Positions 8,653 to 19,165 of a stretch of DNA of 64,000 nt are shown here, piece after piece. The stretch spans positions 215,181 to 279,180 of the forward strand of contig DIZI01000021.1 in assembly GCA_002427885.1 (NCBI GenBank), given 5' to 3'. Under the pieces are notes generated by a model, which saw nothing but the letters and a program-made list of their open reading frames with translations, ran no database searches and was not told the origin of the DNA. The position numbers were made by a program, and so were the translations under genes. This stretch comes from Paludibacter sp. UBA6032 (lineage in GTDB: Bacteria; Bacteroidota; Bacteroidia; Bacteroidales; Paludibacteraceae). Position 1 is the first letter of the stretch, and the number at the start of each line of letters is the position of its first letter.

Positions 8653-11394
8653 ATGAAAAAAAAATCTTACCTAATTATTTTTTGTCTTTTATGGGCATTT
8701 TTACAGACATCTGCTGTAAATGTGACTCCTCAGACAGGCGTTTTTTATAAAATTATACAGACGCCATCCAACATGGTATTTGGTGCATTATCAATACAAC
8801 CTGTCGTACAGAAAGATACTACCACTTTAGATCAGGCATTTGAATTTATCCCGGTCGAAGGTCTGACAGACACATATTATATCCGTAACTATTCCGGCAT
8901 GTACCTGAACAAAAAGGCTACTAGTAACTGGAGTACGATTTACGAAACCACTACAAATACCACCAGCTCTCAATGGGTGATTGTAGACGATGCCAGCAGT
9001 ACAACCGCATTTCGGTTAATGCTTGTAATGAATAGCAAATACCTGGCAACAGATGGAATAACTACAAATTCATATATGTATTGCGATAAAGCAGTCGATC
9101 ATGCAAATGGGATTTTTACATTGGTTCAAACTGCAGTTCCCAGTGATATTAATGTCGCATATAAGAATCTGACTCTTGGTTCAATTGATGCTGTAACTTC
9201 GGATATAACTTTACCGTCTACTGTTGGAACTACCGGAGTAACAGTTCGATGGGCTTCATCAAATCAGTTGGTTGTAGATACTTTAGGACATGTAACCCGG
9301 CCTGCAAAATATAACACAGTCGTGAAACTGACAGCAACATTATCTCAAACGTTAAATGGTATCACTTACACTTTGAATAAGATTTTCACGGTGAAAGTAC
9401 TGGGAGTTATTCCTACACCGGAAGAAATTGCTGAATGGAATTTTTCAACCGCCAATATCTCAGTTACAGATAAATCAATAAATGTCACCGACATTAAAAG
9501 TGGTTTTAAAGCCACACTTGTAAACGATGCAAGTATCCGAACTATTGGAACAACTCAACAAATCAATGTTCTGGATCTTGGTAGCGGAACTGGTTACCTC
9601 GATATGGGAACCGAAATAGGGAAAACGATTTATTCACTAAGCAATTATACAATGTGTTGCTATTTCAGGGTTGATGACACTTATACAAACCTGACAAGCA
9701 ATGGTAACTTTATTTGGACATTCTCTAACACAGCTGATGCACCAACTGAAAAAAATGGATATATTATCGGTCACCTGAATTCTCAAATACAGGAAGTCAC
9801 CCCAACAGACTATCAGTCGGGTAATCAAGGTTTATCTGTTGGCTCTGCCGCAGCACAAGGTAGTTGGCATCATTTTGCCTATGTACAAAAAGGAGATACA
9901 GGTACAATTTACGTCGATGGCATATTGGCTAAAACAGGCTCTTTCACCAACTTGCCTGCAACAACTATAACCATTGCCGGCCGCACAGGTACACTTTACA
10001 ACTGGCTTGGACGTTCATGTTATCCAACAGATGCTTATCTTCAAAAAACATTGTTATATGATTTCAGACTGTTGAGTTTTCCAGTGTCGGCGGATGACCT
10101 GAACTTTGGATTCGAAGTCCCTGCCACAATTGATAAATTAAATGTGGCATACGGTGAAAATCCTGATTATAAACTACCGGAATTAACTGTCGAACAAGGC
10201 AAATTAGACCTTGGCGACTTATCTGCTGTAACTTCAAATATAACTTTACCATCACAGGCATCAGACCCGACAGTTTCTATTTCATGGAAATCGTCCAATA
10301 ATAACCTGATCGATTCGACCGGAATGGTAACACGTCCGAATTACTTCAGTTATCCCGATACTTTGACAGCCACATTGTCCAAAAACGGGCAAAAAGTTTT
10401 TAAAGCATTCCCTGCTATGGTGGTGGTAAAAGATGGAACTCAGTATACCAATAATCTGTTGGTGAAATATGACTTCTCTTCGGTTACCGACTCTGTTGTA
10501 ACTGATGTTGCAGAAAAACACTTCACCGGTGTTCTAAAAAATAATGCATTAATCCGTTCCATCGGAAGTACTGTGAAGTATAATGTATTGAGTCTGGGTG
10601 ACAGTATCGGGTATTTCGATATGGGAACTGAAGTCGGAAAACTCATGTACAATCTGAATGATTTCACAGTCAGTGCTTATGTACGCATTGATTCATCTTA
10701 TACCGGTTTGCATTATAATGGCAACTTCTTATGGAATTTTTCAAATACTAAAAATGCACTAAATGATCCAACCGGTTATCTGATTTTGAGTTTAAGGAAC
10801 CAGGCCTCTACAATTTCACCAACAGACTGGAACATTGAACAAACAGTTACTGTTGCGGATTCCGCCTTCAAAGCAAGTTGGCATAATTTCACTTATACCC
10901 AAAGCGGAACTACCGGAACACTTTATGTAGATGGAATGCCTATCGTAAGCGATACTATAACAAGCCTGCCTTCTAATACGCTTAGAAAATCGGGACAACT
11001 TGGAACTCTTTATAACTGGATCGGACGTTCTTGTTACACCGGAGATGTTTATTTACGTAAATCTTTGGTCTATGATTTCAGGCTCTATAGTACGGCACTG
11101 ACTGATGTACAAATCCAAAATTCAGTTTTAAATGTAGGTGCAACCGTCAATGCCCTTAATGCTGCCTATGAGGAAACTCCGAATGCGCTTAAATCGGTAC
11201 TGAATTCAACATTCAGAGTTATTCCTTCTGTAGGTGCAATCAAAATAACTGGTCTGGTAGGGAATGAAAAAGTATTTCTATACGATATTACAGGCCGTCA
11301 ACTTAAAGTAAATAATCCTTATATAATTCCTGTAAATACAGGTATTTACATCGTTAGGATTAATAACTATGTGACAAAGGTTATTGTCAGATAA
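8653..11394 (+). CDS. Secreted multidomain protein: ricin-type N-terminal domain, Ig-like and LamG domains, T9SS-type tail
   Basis: 913 residues with signal peptide (to about 22). The N-terminal region (about 28-170; YYIRNYSGMYLN, SKYLATDG) resembles a beta-trefoil ricin-B-like lectin and replaces the first LamG domain of the upstream paralogue. Then follow an Ig-like domain (about 175-265), LamG (about 270-480), Ig-like (about 495-585), LamG (about 590-800) and a C-terminal tail ending GIYIVRINNYVTKVIVR. From the first Ig-like domain onward it is closely similar to the upstream protein, in places identical for about 50 bases of DNA, so the pair arose by tandem duplication with an N-terminal domain swap. 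No catalytic domain recognised; a carbohydrate-binding surface or secreted protein is likely. Confidence 0.85.
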   Translation: MKKKSYLIIFCLLWAFLQTSAVNVTPQTGVFYKIIQTPSNMVFGALSIQPVVQKDTTTLDQAFEFIPVEGLTDTYYIRNYSGMYLNKKATSNWSTIYETTTNTTSSQWVIVDDASSTTAFRLMLVMNSKYLATDGITTNSYMYCDKAVDHANGIFTLVQTAVPSDINVAYKNLTLGSIDAVTSDITLPSTVGTTGVTVRWASSNQLVVDTLGHVTRPAKYNTVVKLTATLSQTLNGITYTLNKIFTVKVLGVIPTPEEIAEWNFSTANISVTDKSINVTDIKSGFKATLVNDASIRTIGTTQQINVLDLGSGTGYLDMGTEIGKTIYSLSNYTMCCYFRVDDTYTNLTSNGNFIWTFSNTADAPTEKNGYIIGHLNSQIQEVTPTDYQSGNQGLSVGSAAAQGSWHHFAYVQKGDTGTIYVDGILAKTGSFTNLPATTITIAGRTGTLYNWLGRSCYPTDAYLQKTLLYDFRLLSFPVSADDLNFGFEVPATIDKLNVAYGENPDYKLPELTVEQGKLDLGDLSAVTSNITLPSQASDPTVSISWKSSNNNLIDSTGMVTRPNYFSYPDTLTATLSKNGQKVFKAFPAMVVVKDGTQYTNNLLVKYDFSSVTDSVVTDVAEKHFTGVLKNNALIRSIGSTVKYNVLSLGDSIGYFDMGTEVGKLMYNLNDFTVSAYVRIDSSYTGLHYNGNFLWNFSNTKNALNDPTGYLILSLRNQASTISPTDWNIEQTVTVADSAFKASWHNFTYTQSGTTGTLYVDGMPIVSDTITSLPSNTLRKSGQLGTLYNWIGRSCYTGDVYLRKSLVYDFRLYSTALTDVQIQNSVLNVGATVNALNAAYEETPNALKSVLNSTFRVIPSVGAIKITGLVGNEKVFLYDITGRQLKVNNPYIIPVNTGIYIVRINNYVTKVIVR

Positions 11395-11420
11395 AAAATA
11401 AAGTTGACTTAAATTTAAAA

Positions 11421-11452
11421 GAGAGTGTTTTCAATAAACACTCTCTTTTTTT
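11421..11452 (+). terminator. Intrinsic terminator of the LamG pair
   Basis: GAGAGTGTTT (11421-11430) pairs perfectly with AAACACTCTC (11436-11445) around a 5-base loop, followed by seven T. It lies 27 bases after the stop of the second LamG gene. Confidence 0.9.
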
Positions 11453-11631
11453 GCATTAATTTCTGATACTTTATCGAAACAAATAAACTGACTCCTTTAA
11501 AATTTAAAATCCTTTTTTATTCGTATTTTCTTTAATTCTCTAATTTTAATTTAAGCCCTTAAAATAGAATCAAGAATTGCCAACTCCACATTTTTGAATG
11601 GATTTTACACCACATTACAAAAATTGATGTC

Positions 11632-11639
11632 TACATTTG
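11632..11639 (+). promoter_or_regulatory. Putative -7 element for the GH128-like gene
   Basis: TACATTTG fits TAnnTTTG, 66 bases before the ATG at 11705. No TTTG is found at the normal -33 spacing. The preceding terminator at 11421-11452 means this gene needs its own promoter. The stretch 11453-11631 shows nothing else. Confidence 0.45.
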
Positions 11640-11704
11640 TATCCTGAATAAATGAACAGTTTAATCGTTTAACAATTCCCTTAGGAATCTAATAATTTGA
11701 AAAT

Positions 11705-14416
11705 ATGAATCGCAAAATTACCTTTTTAGTTCTCTTTTTATCATATGCCTTTTTAACATTTTCGCAACGAACTCCTATTAATATTACGGAGAATGTAGTT
11801 TCTGTTGCTTCATATACCGATAAAGAAGTAATTATTGATGGTAAATCAGATTTGCATTTAACTTCAACTTCAAATCTGTTAAATAATAGTATTATTAATT
11901 TAAACTCAGTCAACTCATGGGTTTTCTTTGATAATGTCAGACCCGACGTTGTTATTAATTCCTTGTTGCAGTATATTTATATCAACAACCAATCTGCCGT
12001 TCTTAAAACAAATGTTCGTGTTTCCATTTATAAACAGGGAACAGTTGTTATCCCTCAATCATCATCTTATCAACCCTTGACGGTTTTTACCGGTCAAAAT
12101 TTTTCAGGTGATTCTACAAAGTATTCACTTTTTACTTTTAATAAAGGATTGGGCTCGACTTTCGAAAATCAAATCCGATCATTCAGATTAAAAAGAGGCT
12201 ACATGGTTACCCTGGCAACAAACCCTGATGGTATGGGTTATAGCCGTTTATACATTGCAGATGATAGTGATATCGAAGTTCCTGTTCTGCCGGACTTACT
12301 TGACAAGTCTATTTCATTTATACGTGTATTGGATTGGGAATTGGTTTCCAAAAAAGGCTGGTGCGGATATAACCCTACCGAATATGGATTAACGAAATCA
12401 ACATGGCGTTACGACTGGAGTGCATCAGGCAATACCGAATCCACGATTGAATATGTACCCATTCGTCAAAACGGCGGCTGGCCGGGTTGGTCAGAAATTA
12501 ATGGCAAACAATATGTTTCACATGTATTAGGTTTTAATGAACCCGATCATACCGAACAATCAAATTTGACTGTAGCTCAGGCCGTTGCTCAATGGCCTGA
12601 TATGATCAGAACCGGTTTAAGAGTTGGTTCTCCCGCCTGTACTAACTTTTCATGGCTCTATCAGTTTATGGATAGCTGCAAAGCACATAATTATCGTGTC
12701 GATTATGTAGCTGTACATGCTTATTGGGGGGGGAAATCACCACAAAACTGGTATAACGATTTAAAATATATTCACGACAGAACCGGTCGTCCAATTTGGG
12801 TTACTGAATGGAATAATGGTGCAAACTGGACAACTGAAAGCTGGCCAACTTCTGACCATTCATTATCAACTGCCAATGCTGCTAAACAACTTTCAGATAT
12901 AAAAGCTATTTTAAATGTTTTGGATACAGCCTCGTTTATTGAAAGGTATTCTATTTATAATTGGGTACAGGATTGTAGAGCCATGGTTCTTAATGGAATT
13001 CTAACTCCGGCCGGTCAGTATTATGCTGATGATAAATCGCCTATGGCTTTCAACAGAAAGTATGAAGTAATTCCTGCTTTTACAATTGGCACTCCATCTC
13101 TTTCCATTGCATTTAGTACAAGTAAGTTAAGCTTAAGTATTTCAGACCCAAACGCTGAGAGTTTTAACGGATTTATACTGGAGAAAAAAATGGACAATGG
13201 TGATTACACAGAATTTTACAGGTCAGAAAATTCTACTTTAAATACTTACTCTGACACTATTGACATCAATGCAGCCAGTAAGATCAGATACAGGGCACGT
13301 TCAATCTTATCAAATGGAACATTAACTAATTATTCAAATGAAGTAGGCCTGGATGTTACCAATGGGAATGAAATCCAGTATGGAAATTTGTCATTCTCGA
13401 ATGTTGGTTGGAATTCCGTATTTTTCAAGAAAGGATTCACAACTACAAACTTGCCTGCTATCATTCTTGGCGCTCCAACTAATTATAACAGTTCGGTTTT
13501 ACTAACGCCAAGAGCAAAGTTGATCAGTGCTTCCTCACGCTTTAATTTACAACTGGCACCCTGGGCATACCAAAATGTTGCTTCACTTACCAAAGATGAG
13601 ACTGTACCCTATTTCATAATAGGACCCGGAAGTTATGATTTTGGCGGTCTTAAAGCTTTAGCCGGAAAAACAACTTTTACAGCTTTGTGGAGGACCATAC
13701 CTTTCACTACTCCTTTTGATACAATTCCTGTAGTTTTTGCAAGTCAGTTAAATCCCACAACTGTTAATGCTACAACCGTTCGGGTCAGAAATGTTACTAA
13801 AACAGGATTTGATGCCTGCATCCAAAAAGAATCAGCTATAAGTATTACCCCTTCACCGGAAACCGTTTCGTTTTTTGCTATAACTACCGGAACCGGAGTA
13901 ATTGGTGATAAAAAAATAATTGTTGGGAAAACAGCAAATAATGCCATTAGTTCATCTTTATACACTACCATAAACTACGGTGACAGCATAGCTAATCCAA
14001 TCTTTCTGGCACAACTTCAATCTTGTAACGACGATACCGTTACTGCAACTTTGCGTTGCCTTACAATTTCGAAAAAATTTGCTAATGTAGTTAAACAAAG
14101 AGAAAGATCCCGTGGTATTGCTGCTTCTGCAAATGAATCGGCAGGTTGGATGGTTATTAATCAACTAGACAAACTTCAGGGTTTAAATGATCCTCAAGCA
14201 GATGAGATTACATTTTATCCGAATCCGGTAAAAGACTACATTTACCTGAAACAGAACAGTTCTGAAAATTTCATAATTGAAATTCATAACATGCTCGGAT
14301 TATTAGTAAAAAGGGCAAATTCTCAGGACAATAAAATAGACCTTGAAGGTCTTTCACCAGGTTGTTATATACTTAGAACAGAAAAACACGGATCAAAAAA
14401 ATTCATAAAAATGTAA
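11705..14416 (+). CDS. Secreted glycoside hydrolase, GH128-like catalytic core, with T9SS type A sorting domain
   Basis: 903 residues. A signal peptide (to about 20) is followed by a region of no recognised family (about 25-190), then a TIM-barrel catalytic core of the Glyco_hydro_cc/GH128 type (about 195-430). Its two expected carboxylates are in VLGFNEPDHTE (acid/base Glu) and PIWVTEWNNG (nucleophile Glu). A fibronectin-III-like stretch (about 455-555) and a beta-rich region (about 560-790) follow. The last 75 residues (ITFYPNPVKDYIYL ... GCYILRTEKHGSKKFIKM) are a classic type A sorting domain, so the enzyme should be exported by T9SS. Known GH128 enzymes act on beta-1,3-glucan, but the neighbouring genes point to arabinose-containing polymers, so the substrate is open. 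Confidence 0.85.
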   Translation: MNRKITFLVLFLSYAFLTFSQRTPINITENVVSVASYTDKEVIIDGKSDLHLTSTSNLLNNSIINLNSVNSWVFFDNVRPDVVINSLLQYIYINNQSAVLKTNVRVSIYKQGTVVIPQSSSYQPLTVFTGQNFSGDSTKYSLFTFNKGLGSTFENQIRSFRLKRGYMVTLATNPDGMGYSRLYIADDSDIEVPVLPDLLDKSISFIRVLDWELVSKKGWCGYNPTEYGLTKSTWRYDWSASGNTESTIEYVPIRQNGGWPGWSEINGKQYVSHVLGFNEPDHTEQSNLTVAQAVAQWPDMIRTGLRVGSPACTNFSWLYQFMDSCKAHNYRVDYVAVHAYWGGKSPQNWYNDLKYIHDRTGRPIWVTEWNNGANWTTESWPTSDHSLSTANAAKQLSDIKAILNVLDTASFIERYSIYNWVQDCRAMVLNGILTPAGQYYADDKSPMAFNRKYEVIPAFTIGTPSLSIAFSTSKLSLSISDPNAESFNGFILEKKMDNGDYTEFYRSENSTLNTYSDTIDINAASKIRYRARSILSNGTLTNYSNEVGLDVTNGNEIQYGNLSFSNVGWNSVFFKKGFTTTNLPAIILGAPTNYNSSVLLTPRAKLISASSRFNLQLAPWAYQNVASLTKDETVPYFIIGPGSYDFGGLKALAGKTTFTALWRTIPFTTPFDTIPVVFASQLNPTTVNATTVRVRNVTKTGFDACIQKESAISITPSPETVSFFAITTGTGVIGDKKIIVGKTANNAISSSLYTTINYGDSIANPIFLAQLQSCNDDTVTATLRCLTISKKFANVVKQRERSRGIAASANESAGWMVINQLDKLQGLNDPQADEITFYPNPVKDYIYLKQNSSENFIIEIHNMLGLLVKRANSQDNKIDLEGLSPGCYILRTEKHGSKKFIKM

Positions 14417-14490
14417 ATTCGTTGGGCAGTAAAATAGATAAATATTCAAATAAAGTTATTGTATTAAATTAAAAATATATTTTTCATAAA

Positions 14491-14535
14491 AAACAAAGAG
14501 AGATTTTTCAATTGAAAAGTCTCTCTTTGTTTTTA
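14491..14535. terminator. Bidirectional intrinsic terminator between convergent genes
   Basis: A 21-base arm at 14491-14511 pairs with 14512-14532 with a single G-T pair, closing on a tight CAATTG turn. It is followed by TTTTT on the plus strand and by a T-rich run on the minus strand, so it can end both the glycosidase gene and the opposing HTCS gene. Confidence 0.85.
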
Positions 14536-14675
14536 TGTATGGTCGACGTATCAAAGATATTCGCAATTCTAATTTATAGTTATACTGGAAAGCCTCATAT
14601 ATCAGATTTTAAATGCTTTGTTTTTATAAATCCCAGTAATGTACTAAAATAAATTATAATCACCACAAACAATCT

Positions 14676-17600
14676 CTAATTGGTGTCCACAGGTTTCTTT
14701 GACTCCTGATATTCTCTGGGTGTAAGGCCAAACTCAATTTTAAAGCAACGGCTAAAATATTTTGGATCATTAAAGCCAACAGCAAAAGCAATCTCTGAGA
14801 TATTTCCCGAATTTACCGTCAGCATCTGAACGGCATGTTTCAACCGGATATTTCTGATAAATTCACCCGGTGAAAGCCCCGTTAAAGATTTGAGTTTACG
14901 GTGTAGAGTAGACTTTGATAATGACAATTCTAAAGCAAACTGATCAAAATCAAATGTATCGTCAGCCAGGTTTTTTTCTACTTTTTCTACCGCTTGTTTT
15001 AAAAACAGCTCATCAATTGAACCATATTCCATCGATGAGATATTGATTTCCTTGTTTTGTTGGAAATTCTCTTTTGAATGCTTTCGTTTATTGATCAGGT
15101 TTTTTGCACGTGCATTTAGTACGGCTAATTCAAAAGGTTTTGCAATATAGGAATCAGCTCCTGCATTATAACAATCGATACGATCCTCGGCAGAATTTTT
15201 TGCAGTCAACATCAATACATTGATGTGACTTGTCTGAACATCATTTTTTACGATTTTACAAAGTGTGAGGCCGTCCATCTCAGGCATCATCATATCGCTG
15301 ATTATTAAATCTATTTCATTTTCATTTACAATTTCCAGTGCTTCAACACCATTTTCGGCTGTTAAAACCCTGTATTTTCTGGCAAAGTTCTCTGCTATTA
15401 TGTTTTTCAGTTCCCTGTTATCTTCAACGACAAGAATGCTAAAATCAAAATCACTTTCTGCATCCTTACCAATTTCCTTGGCATTTTCGTCTTGAAATGG
15501 AATTATGTCCATCATTTCAGTCTTATCGGTTTGGATTTTATCATCCATGATTTCATTTTCAGCATAAGCTGAAACAGATATCGGAATTTCAATTGTAAAT
15601 ACTGATCCTTCATTCAACTGGCTTTTTACATCAATGCTCCCTTTATGAAGTTGTAATAAATCATTTGTAAGTGCCAAACCAATACCATGGCTCTGACTTT
15701 GATCAGACGAATTACTGATATAGAATCTTTTAAAAATATGGGGTAAATCTTCCTCAGCAATCCCATCACCGGTATCTGAAACTGAAAGTCGTAAGATTGT
15801 CACACCCTGACGATCAATAAAACTCATTTTAACCTGAATGGAACCTCCCTTGGATGTATGTTTGAAGGCATTTGAAAGAAGATTATAAAGAATTTTATCC
15901 AATTTGTCCTGATCAAAAAAAGCCATGTAGCTTGAGAATTCCGAATTGATTGAAAAATGAATTTCCTTTTCTAATACAAGTGGATGAAAATTGGAATGAC
16001 ATATATTATTAACAAAAGCAACAATATCATTTTGTTGAATTTCTAATTTCATGTTACCACTTTCAGTTTTACGGAAAACTAATATTTGTTGAATCAGTCT
16101 TTTTAATCTAACCACATTGGCTTTCATCATTTCAAATTGCGTAGCATTACCGCTATTCTTCTTTTGAAGATTCTCAATCAGCAGCATAATAATTGTCAAT
16201 GGTGTAAGAAGCTCGTGCGAAATATTTGTAAAATATTTCAGTTTAATTTGTGCCAACTCCTCCGATTTTACTTTCTCAATATGAGAAATTTTAAGCTCGT
16301 TTCTTAACCGGATACGGTTTATAACAGTTCTTGAAACAAAAAAGATTGCAATCATTGTGATCACGAAATAAAAGAGGAAAGCCCACCAGGTACGGTAAGG
16401 AGGTGGTAATATTTCAATATCAAGGGATGTAATCTGATCACTCCACATACCGTTTTCATCACTGGCCTTTACCATGAAAGTATAATTGCCGGAAGGTAAA
16501 TTGACGTAATTTACAAATCTTCGGTTATTTCCAATATAATTCCAGTTGTTATCCACACCCGATAGTTTATAAACATATTGAATTTTACCAGATGAAGAAA
16601 TATCCAGAGCAGAAAACTCTATACTCAGGTTACTTTCAGTATATTGCATAGTAACTTTGTTTCGCTTAGCATCGTAATGATGAAATTTACTATCGTCAAA
16701 AATTGATTTGTTTTGAATCAAAATATCGGTAAGGACAACATGTTGTTTTACCGGTTTTGGAGCAGCAACTATCGTTTCCGGATTGAAAACACAAATTCCT
16801 TTATTGCCACCAAATAATATCTGTCCTGTTTTTAATTTTACACTTGCATCCTTGAAAAATGAACTCACCAATATTCCATCTGATGAAGAAAAGTAGGTTG
16901 CAACATGCGACAGAGGATTATATCTGATAATTTTCTTTATGGTCGATATCCATAGAATCCCGAAATTATCCTCGATTATATCCATTATTCCTTCATCAGT
17001 AATTCCATACAATCCACTAATATCAGCTGCCACTTGCTTTTTCTGATCGTAAAAATAGAGACAACCTTCTTTGGTTCCAATATATACATCGCCGTTTTTA
17101 GCACAACAGATACTTTGAGCACTGTAACTTTGATAACTATCAATATTTAAATTGACTTTGGAAATTCTAAACGCAATCTTATTTTTTTGATATTCAGGGT
17201 TGAACAAGAAGACACCTTCTTTCTCGGTTCCAATCCAAATTTTTTTACCGGTATCTTCTCCAATACAATTTACATAATTTACTTGCGAAGATATTAGTTT
17301 AATGGGAGAATTTAGCGGTTTCATATAAAGACCGTCATTTGTACCAATCCAAACGTTTCCTCCTGAATCTTTAAAAAGCTTGGTAATTGAATTTTCCCGG
17401 GGAGTTTTAAAATTACTCAGAGAATATAATCTGACCTGCTCCAGTTCGTTATTTGCATTATTCCGGAAAACATGTATAATGTCTTCTCCTTCGTTTGCAA
17501 TCCAAATCTCATTGGAGCTTGAAACATTAATTATGGCACTTATACTGCCAATGCTTCTAACATTTTGATCCCTTGGTCTGGAGACTTCCCCTGACTTTGG

Positions 17601-18770
17601 ATTGAATCGAAAAAGACCAATTCGATTGATTGCTATATAAACTTCACCAGTGGTTAATTCACAAAAACGTGTTACATAGGAAGGCACATTAAGCGAATTT
17701 TTGATCTCGGTAAGTGGGAAATTTTGTATCGATAATTTTTTGAAATCAAGTTTATACAGTCCCTCTCCTACTGAACCAATCCAAAGATTTCCATCATGAT
17801 CTTTTTTGATTTCATGAAATAATTTTGTATAAGAATCATCGAAAAATGAAGCCGCATCAAAGACTTTATTCGATCCATCCGTTTGTTTTTCAATGAAGCT
17901 CAAACCACTGAATGTTACCACCCATATATAACCTTTATTATCGTCTTGAGTGATACTGTATACAATGTTATCCAGTTTTTTATCCGAATTCTTCGCTAAT
18001 AACATGGGGAAAACATCGATTTTTGAATTATCCCCGATAGTCATATTGAAAATTCCATCACCCCATGTACATATCCAGTACAGGCCATCCTTATCCTGAT
18101 AAAGGCGGAATGGATTATCATCAACACCAATTTTTGAAATACATTGAATGTGATTTCTATTCTGATCTATGTAGCACAGACCGCTTTTCCATAATGAAAG
18201 CCAAATCCGCCCTGCATGATCTTCATATATATTAGTAACATTATTTCCTTTCAGTCTTAATTTGGAATTTTTGTCTGTGGAATACCGGATAAATTCTCCT
18301 GTTTTAGGATTCATTCGTAATGCACCATAATTGGATGTTCCAATCCAAATATAACCTTTCGTATCCGTTATTATCGAATTTATTCGTTCTTTATTGACAT
18401 ATTTATTATCAAACGATACAATCGAAAAGCTTTTTTTATCAATAATTGTGATTCCTTCAAATGTGCCCACCCACAACCGGTGATCATTATCCTCGGTGAT
18501 ACATTGAATTTCGTTACTGGTAAGTTTCCCGGGAGTCAGGGCACTTGATCTGAATACTTTCACATCGTAGCCATCAAAACGACATAATCCATCCTTGGTT
18601 CCAAACCACATATAACCCTCTTTATCCTGGTAAATTCTAATAACAGAATTAGATGGGAGTTTTTCCGGGTAAGGAAACTTTTCAAAACTAAACTGTACGG
18701 GTTTGCCAGATGCTTGAGAACAGGTAACTACTATAAAAAGACCAACGAAAAATAGTATACGCCTTATCAT
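14676..18770 (-). CDS. Hybrid two-component system sensor/regulator (HTCS), AraC-type output
   Basis: 1364 residues combining sensor and DNA-binding regulator in one protein. In order: signal peptide (about 1-22), a long periplasmic sensor of repeated Reg_prop blades (many WIGT/WFGT/WISL motifs, about 28-680), a Y_Y_Y domain (about 700-790), a membrane helix (about 797-822), a HisKA domain with phospho-acceptor His852 in ISHELLTPL, an HATPase domain (DTGDGIAEEDLPHIFKRFY), a receiver with phospho-acceptor Asp1159 in ISDMMMPEMDG, and a C-terminal AraC helix-turn-helix (ISEIAFAVGFNDPKYFSRCFK). Such proteins bind an oligosaccharide in the periplasm and activate adjacent polysaccharide-use genes. 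It lies between the secreted glycosidase genes and the arabinose cluster, so either or both may be its targets. Confidence 0.95.
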   Translation of the reverse strand: MIRRILFFVGLFIVVTCSQASGKPVQFSFEKFPYPEKLPSNSVIRIYQDKEGYMWFGTKDGLCRFDGYDVKVFRSSALTPGKLTSNEIQCITEDNDHRLWVGTFEGITIIDKKSFSIVSFDNKYVNKERINSIITDTKGYIWIGTSNYGALRMNPKTGEFIRYSTDKNSKLRLKGNNVTNIYEDHAGRIWLSLWKSGLCYIDQNRNHIQCISKIGVDDNPFRLYQDKDGLYWICTWGDGIFNMTIGDNSKIDVFPMLLAKNSDKKLDNIVYSITQDDNKGYIWVVTFSGLSFIEKQTDGSNKVFDAASFFDDSYTKLFHEIKKDHDGNLWIGSVGEGLYKLDFKKLSIQNFPLTEIKNSLNVPSYVTRFCELTTGEVYIAINRIGLFRFNPKSGEVSRPRDQNVRSIGSISAIINVSSSNEIWIANEGEDIIHVFRNNANNELEQVRLYSLSNFKTPRENSITKLFKDSGGNVWIGTNDGLYMKPLNSPIKLISSQVNYVNCIGEDTGKKIWIGTEKEGVFLFNPEYQKNKIAFRISKVNLNIDSYQSYSAQSICCAKNGDVYIGTKEGCLYFYDQKKQVAADISGLYGITDEGIMDIIEDNFGILWISTIKKIIRYNPLSHVATYFSSSDGILVSSFFKDASVKLKTGQILFGGNKGICVFNPETIVAAPKPVKQHVVLTDILIQNKSIFDDSKFHHYDAKRNKVTMQYTESNLSIEFSALDISSSGKIQYVYKLSGVDNNWNYIGNNRRFVNYVNLPSGNYTFMVKASDENGMWSDQITSLDIEILPPPYRTWWAFLFYFVITMIAIFFVSRTVINRIRLRNELKISHIEKVKSEELAQIKLKYFTNISHELLTPLTIIMLLIENLQKKNSGNATQFEMMKANVVRLKRLIQQILVFRKTESGNMKLEIQQNDIVAFVNNICHSNFHPLVLEKEIHFSINSEFSSYMAFFDQDKLDKILYNLLSNAFKHTSKGGSIQVKMSFIDRQGVTILRLSVSDTGDGIAEEDLPHIFKRFYISNSSDQSQSHGIGLALTNDLLQLHKGSIDVKSQLNEGSVFTIEIPISVSAYAENEIMDDKIQTDKTEMMDIIPFQDENAKEIGKDAESDFDFSILVVEDNRELKNIIAENFARKYRVLTAENGVEALEIVNENEIDLIISDMMMPEMDGLTLCKIVKNDVQTSHINVLMLTAKNSAEDRIDCYNAGADSYIAKPFELAVLNARAKNLINKRKHSKENFQQNKEINISSMEYGSIDELFLKQAVEKVEKNLADDTFDFDQFALELSLSKSTLHRKLKSLTGLSPGEFIRNIRLKHAVQMLTVNSGNISEIAFAVGFNDPKYFSRCFKIEFGLTPREYQESKKPVDTN

Positions 18771-19112
18771 TGTTTGTAGTGATTTTTGAGATTTAATTGG
18801 AAATAATTAGTTGCTGAGACTAATTTGTAAATATATCATTCGTGGGATTAGTAATATGCTTAAAATAAAAAAAAACCACTTTAAAACCGATCTATAACCC
18901 TAAGATTGCGTTATGTACACTAATATATCAGGCAAAAGTAGTGAATTAAACTTGGTTTTAATTTCCTATTTCGGATAAAAAAGACATAAAATGATTCGAA
19001 TTTGAATATTATGTGTTTTTTCGAGTGTTTTTTGACAGCTAAAGGAATAAATAATCTCGAGGCTATCGGATTTTTAATCATAACATTAAAATTCTGCTTT
19101 ACTCAATAACAG
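18771..19112. other. Intergenic region upstream of the HTCS gene
   Basis: AT-rich spacer. It must hold the HTCS promoter on the minus strand, but no exact TAnnTTTG was found; the nearest is TATATTTA about 60 bases before the start. No gene was recognised. Two hairpins follow at 19113 and 19321. Confidence 0.5.
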
Positions 19113-19165
19113 AAAAATCTCCAAACACCATTTATTTTAATAAATAAAGTGTATTGGAGATTTTT
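19113..19165. terminator. Second hairpin downstream of the arabinose cluster
   Basis: AAAAATCTCCAA-ACAC (from 19113) pairs with GTGTATTGGAGATTTTT (19149-19165) with a one-base bulge and an inner AT stem. A run of T flanks it on both strands. It could be a back-up terminator for the minus-strand arabinose transcripts. Confidence 0.6.

Noticed and set aside
5481..11394. Frameshifted single gene split in two
   Set aside because: Each gene has its own signal peptide and C-terminal tail, with a hairpin and promoter between.
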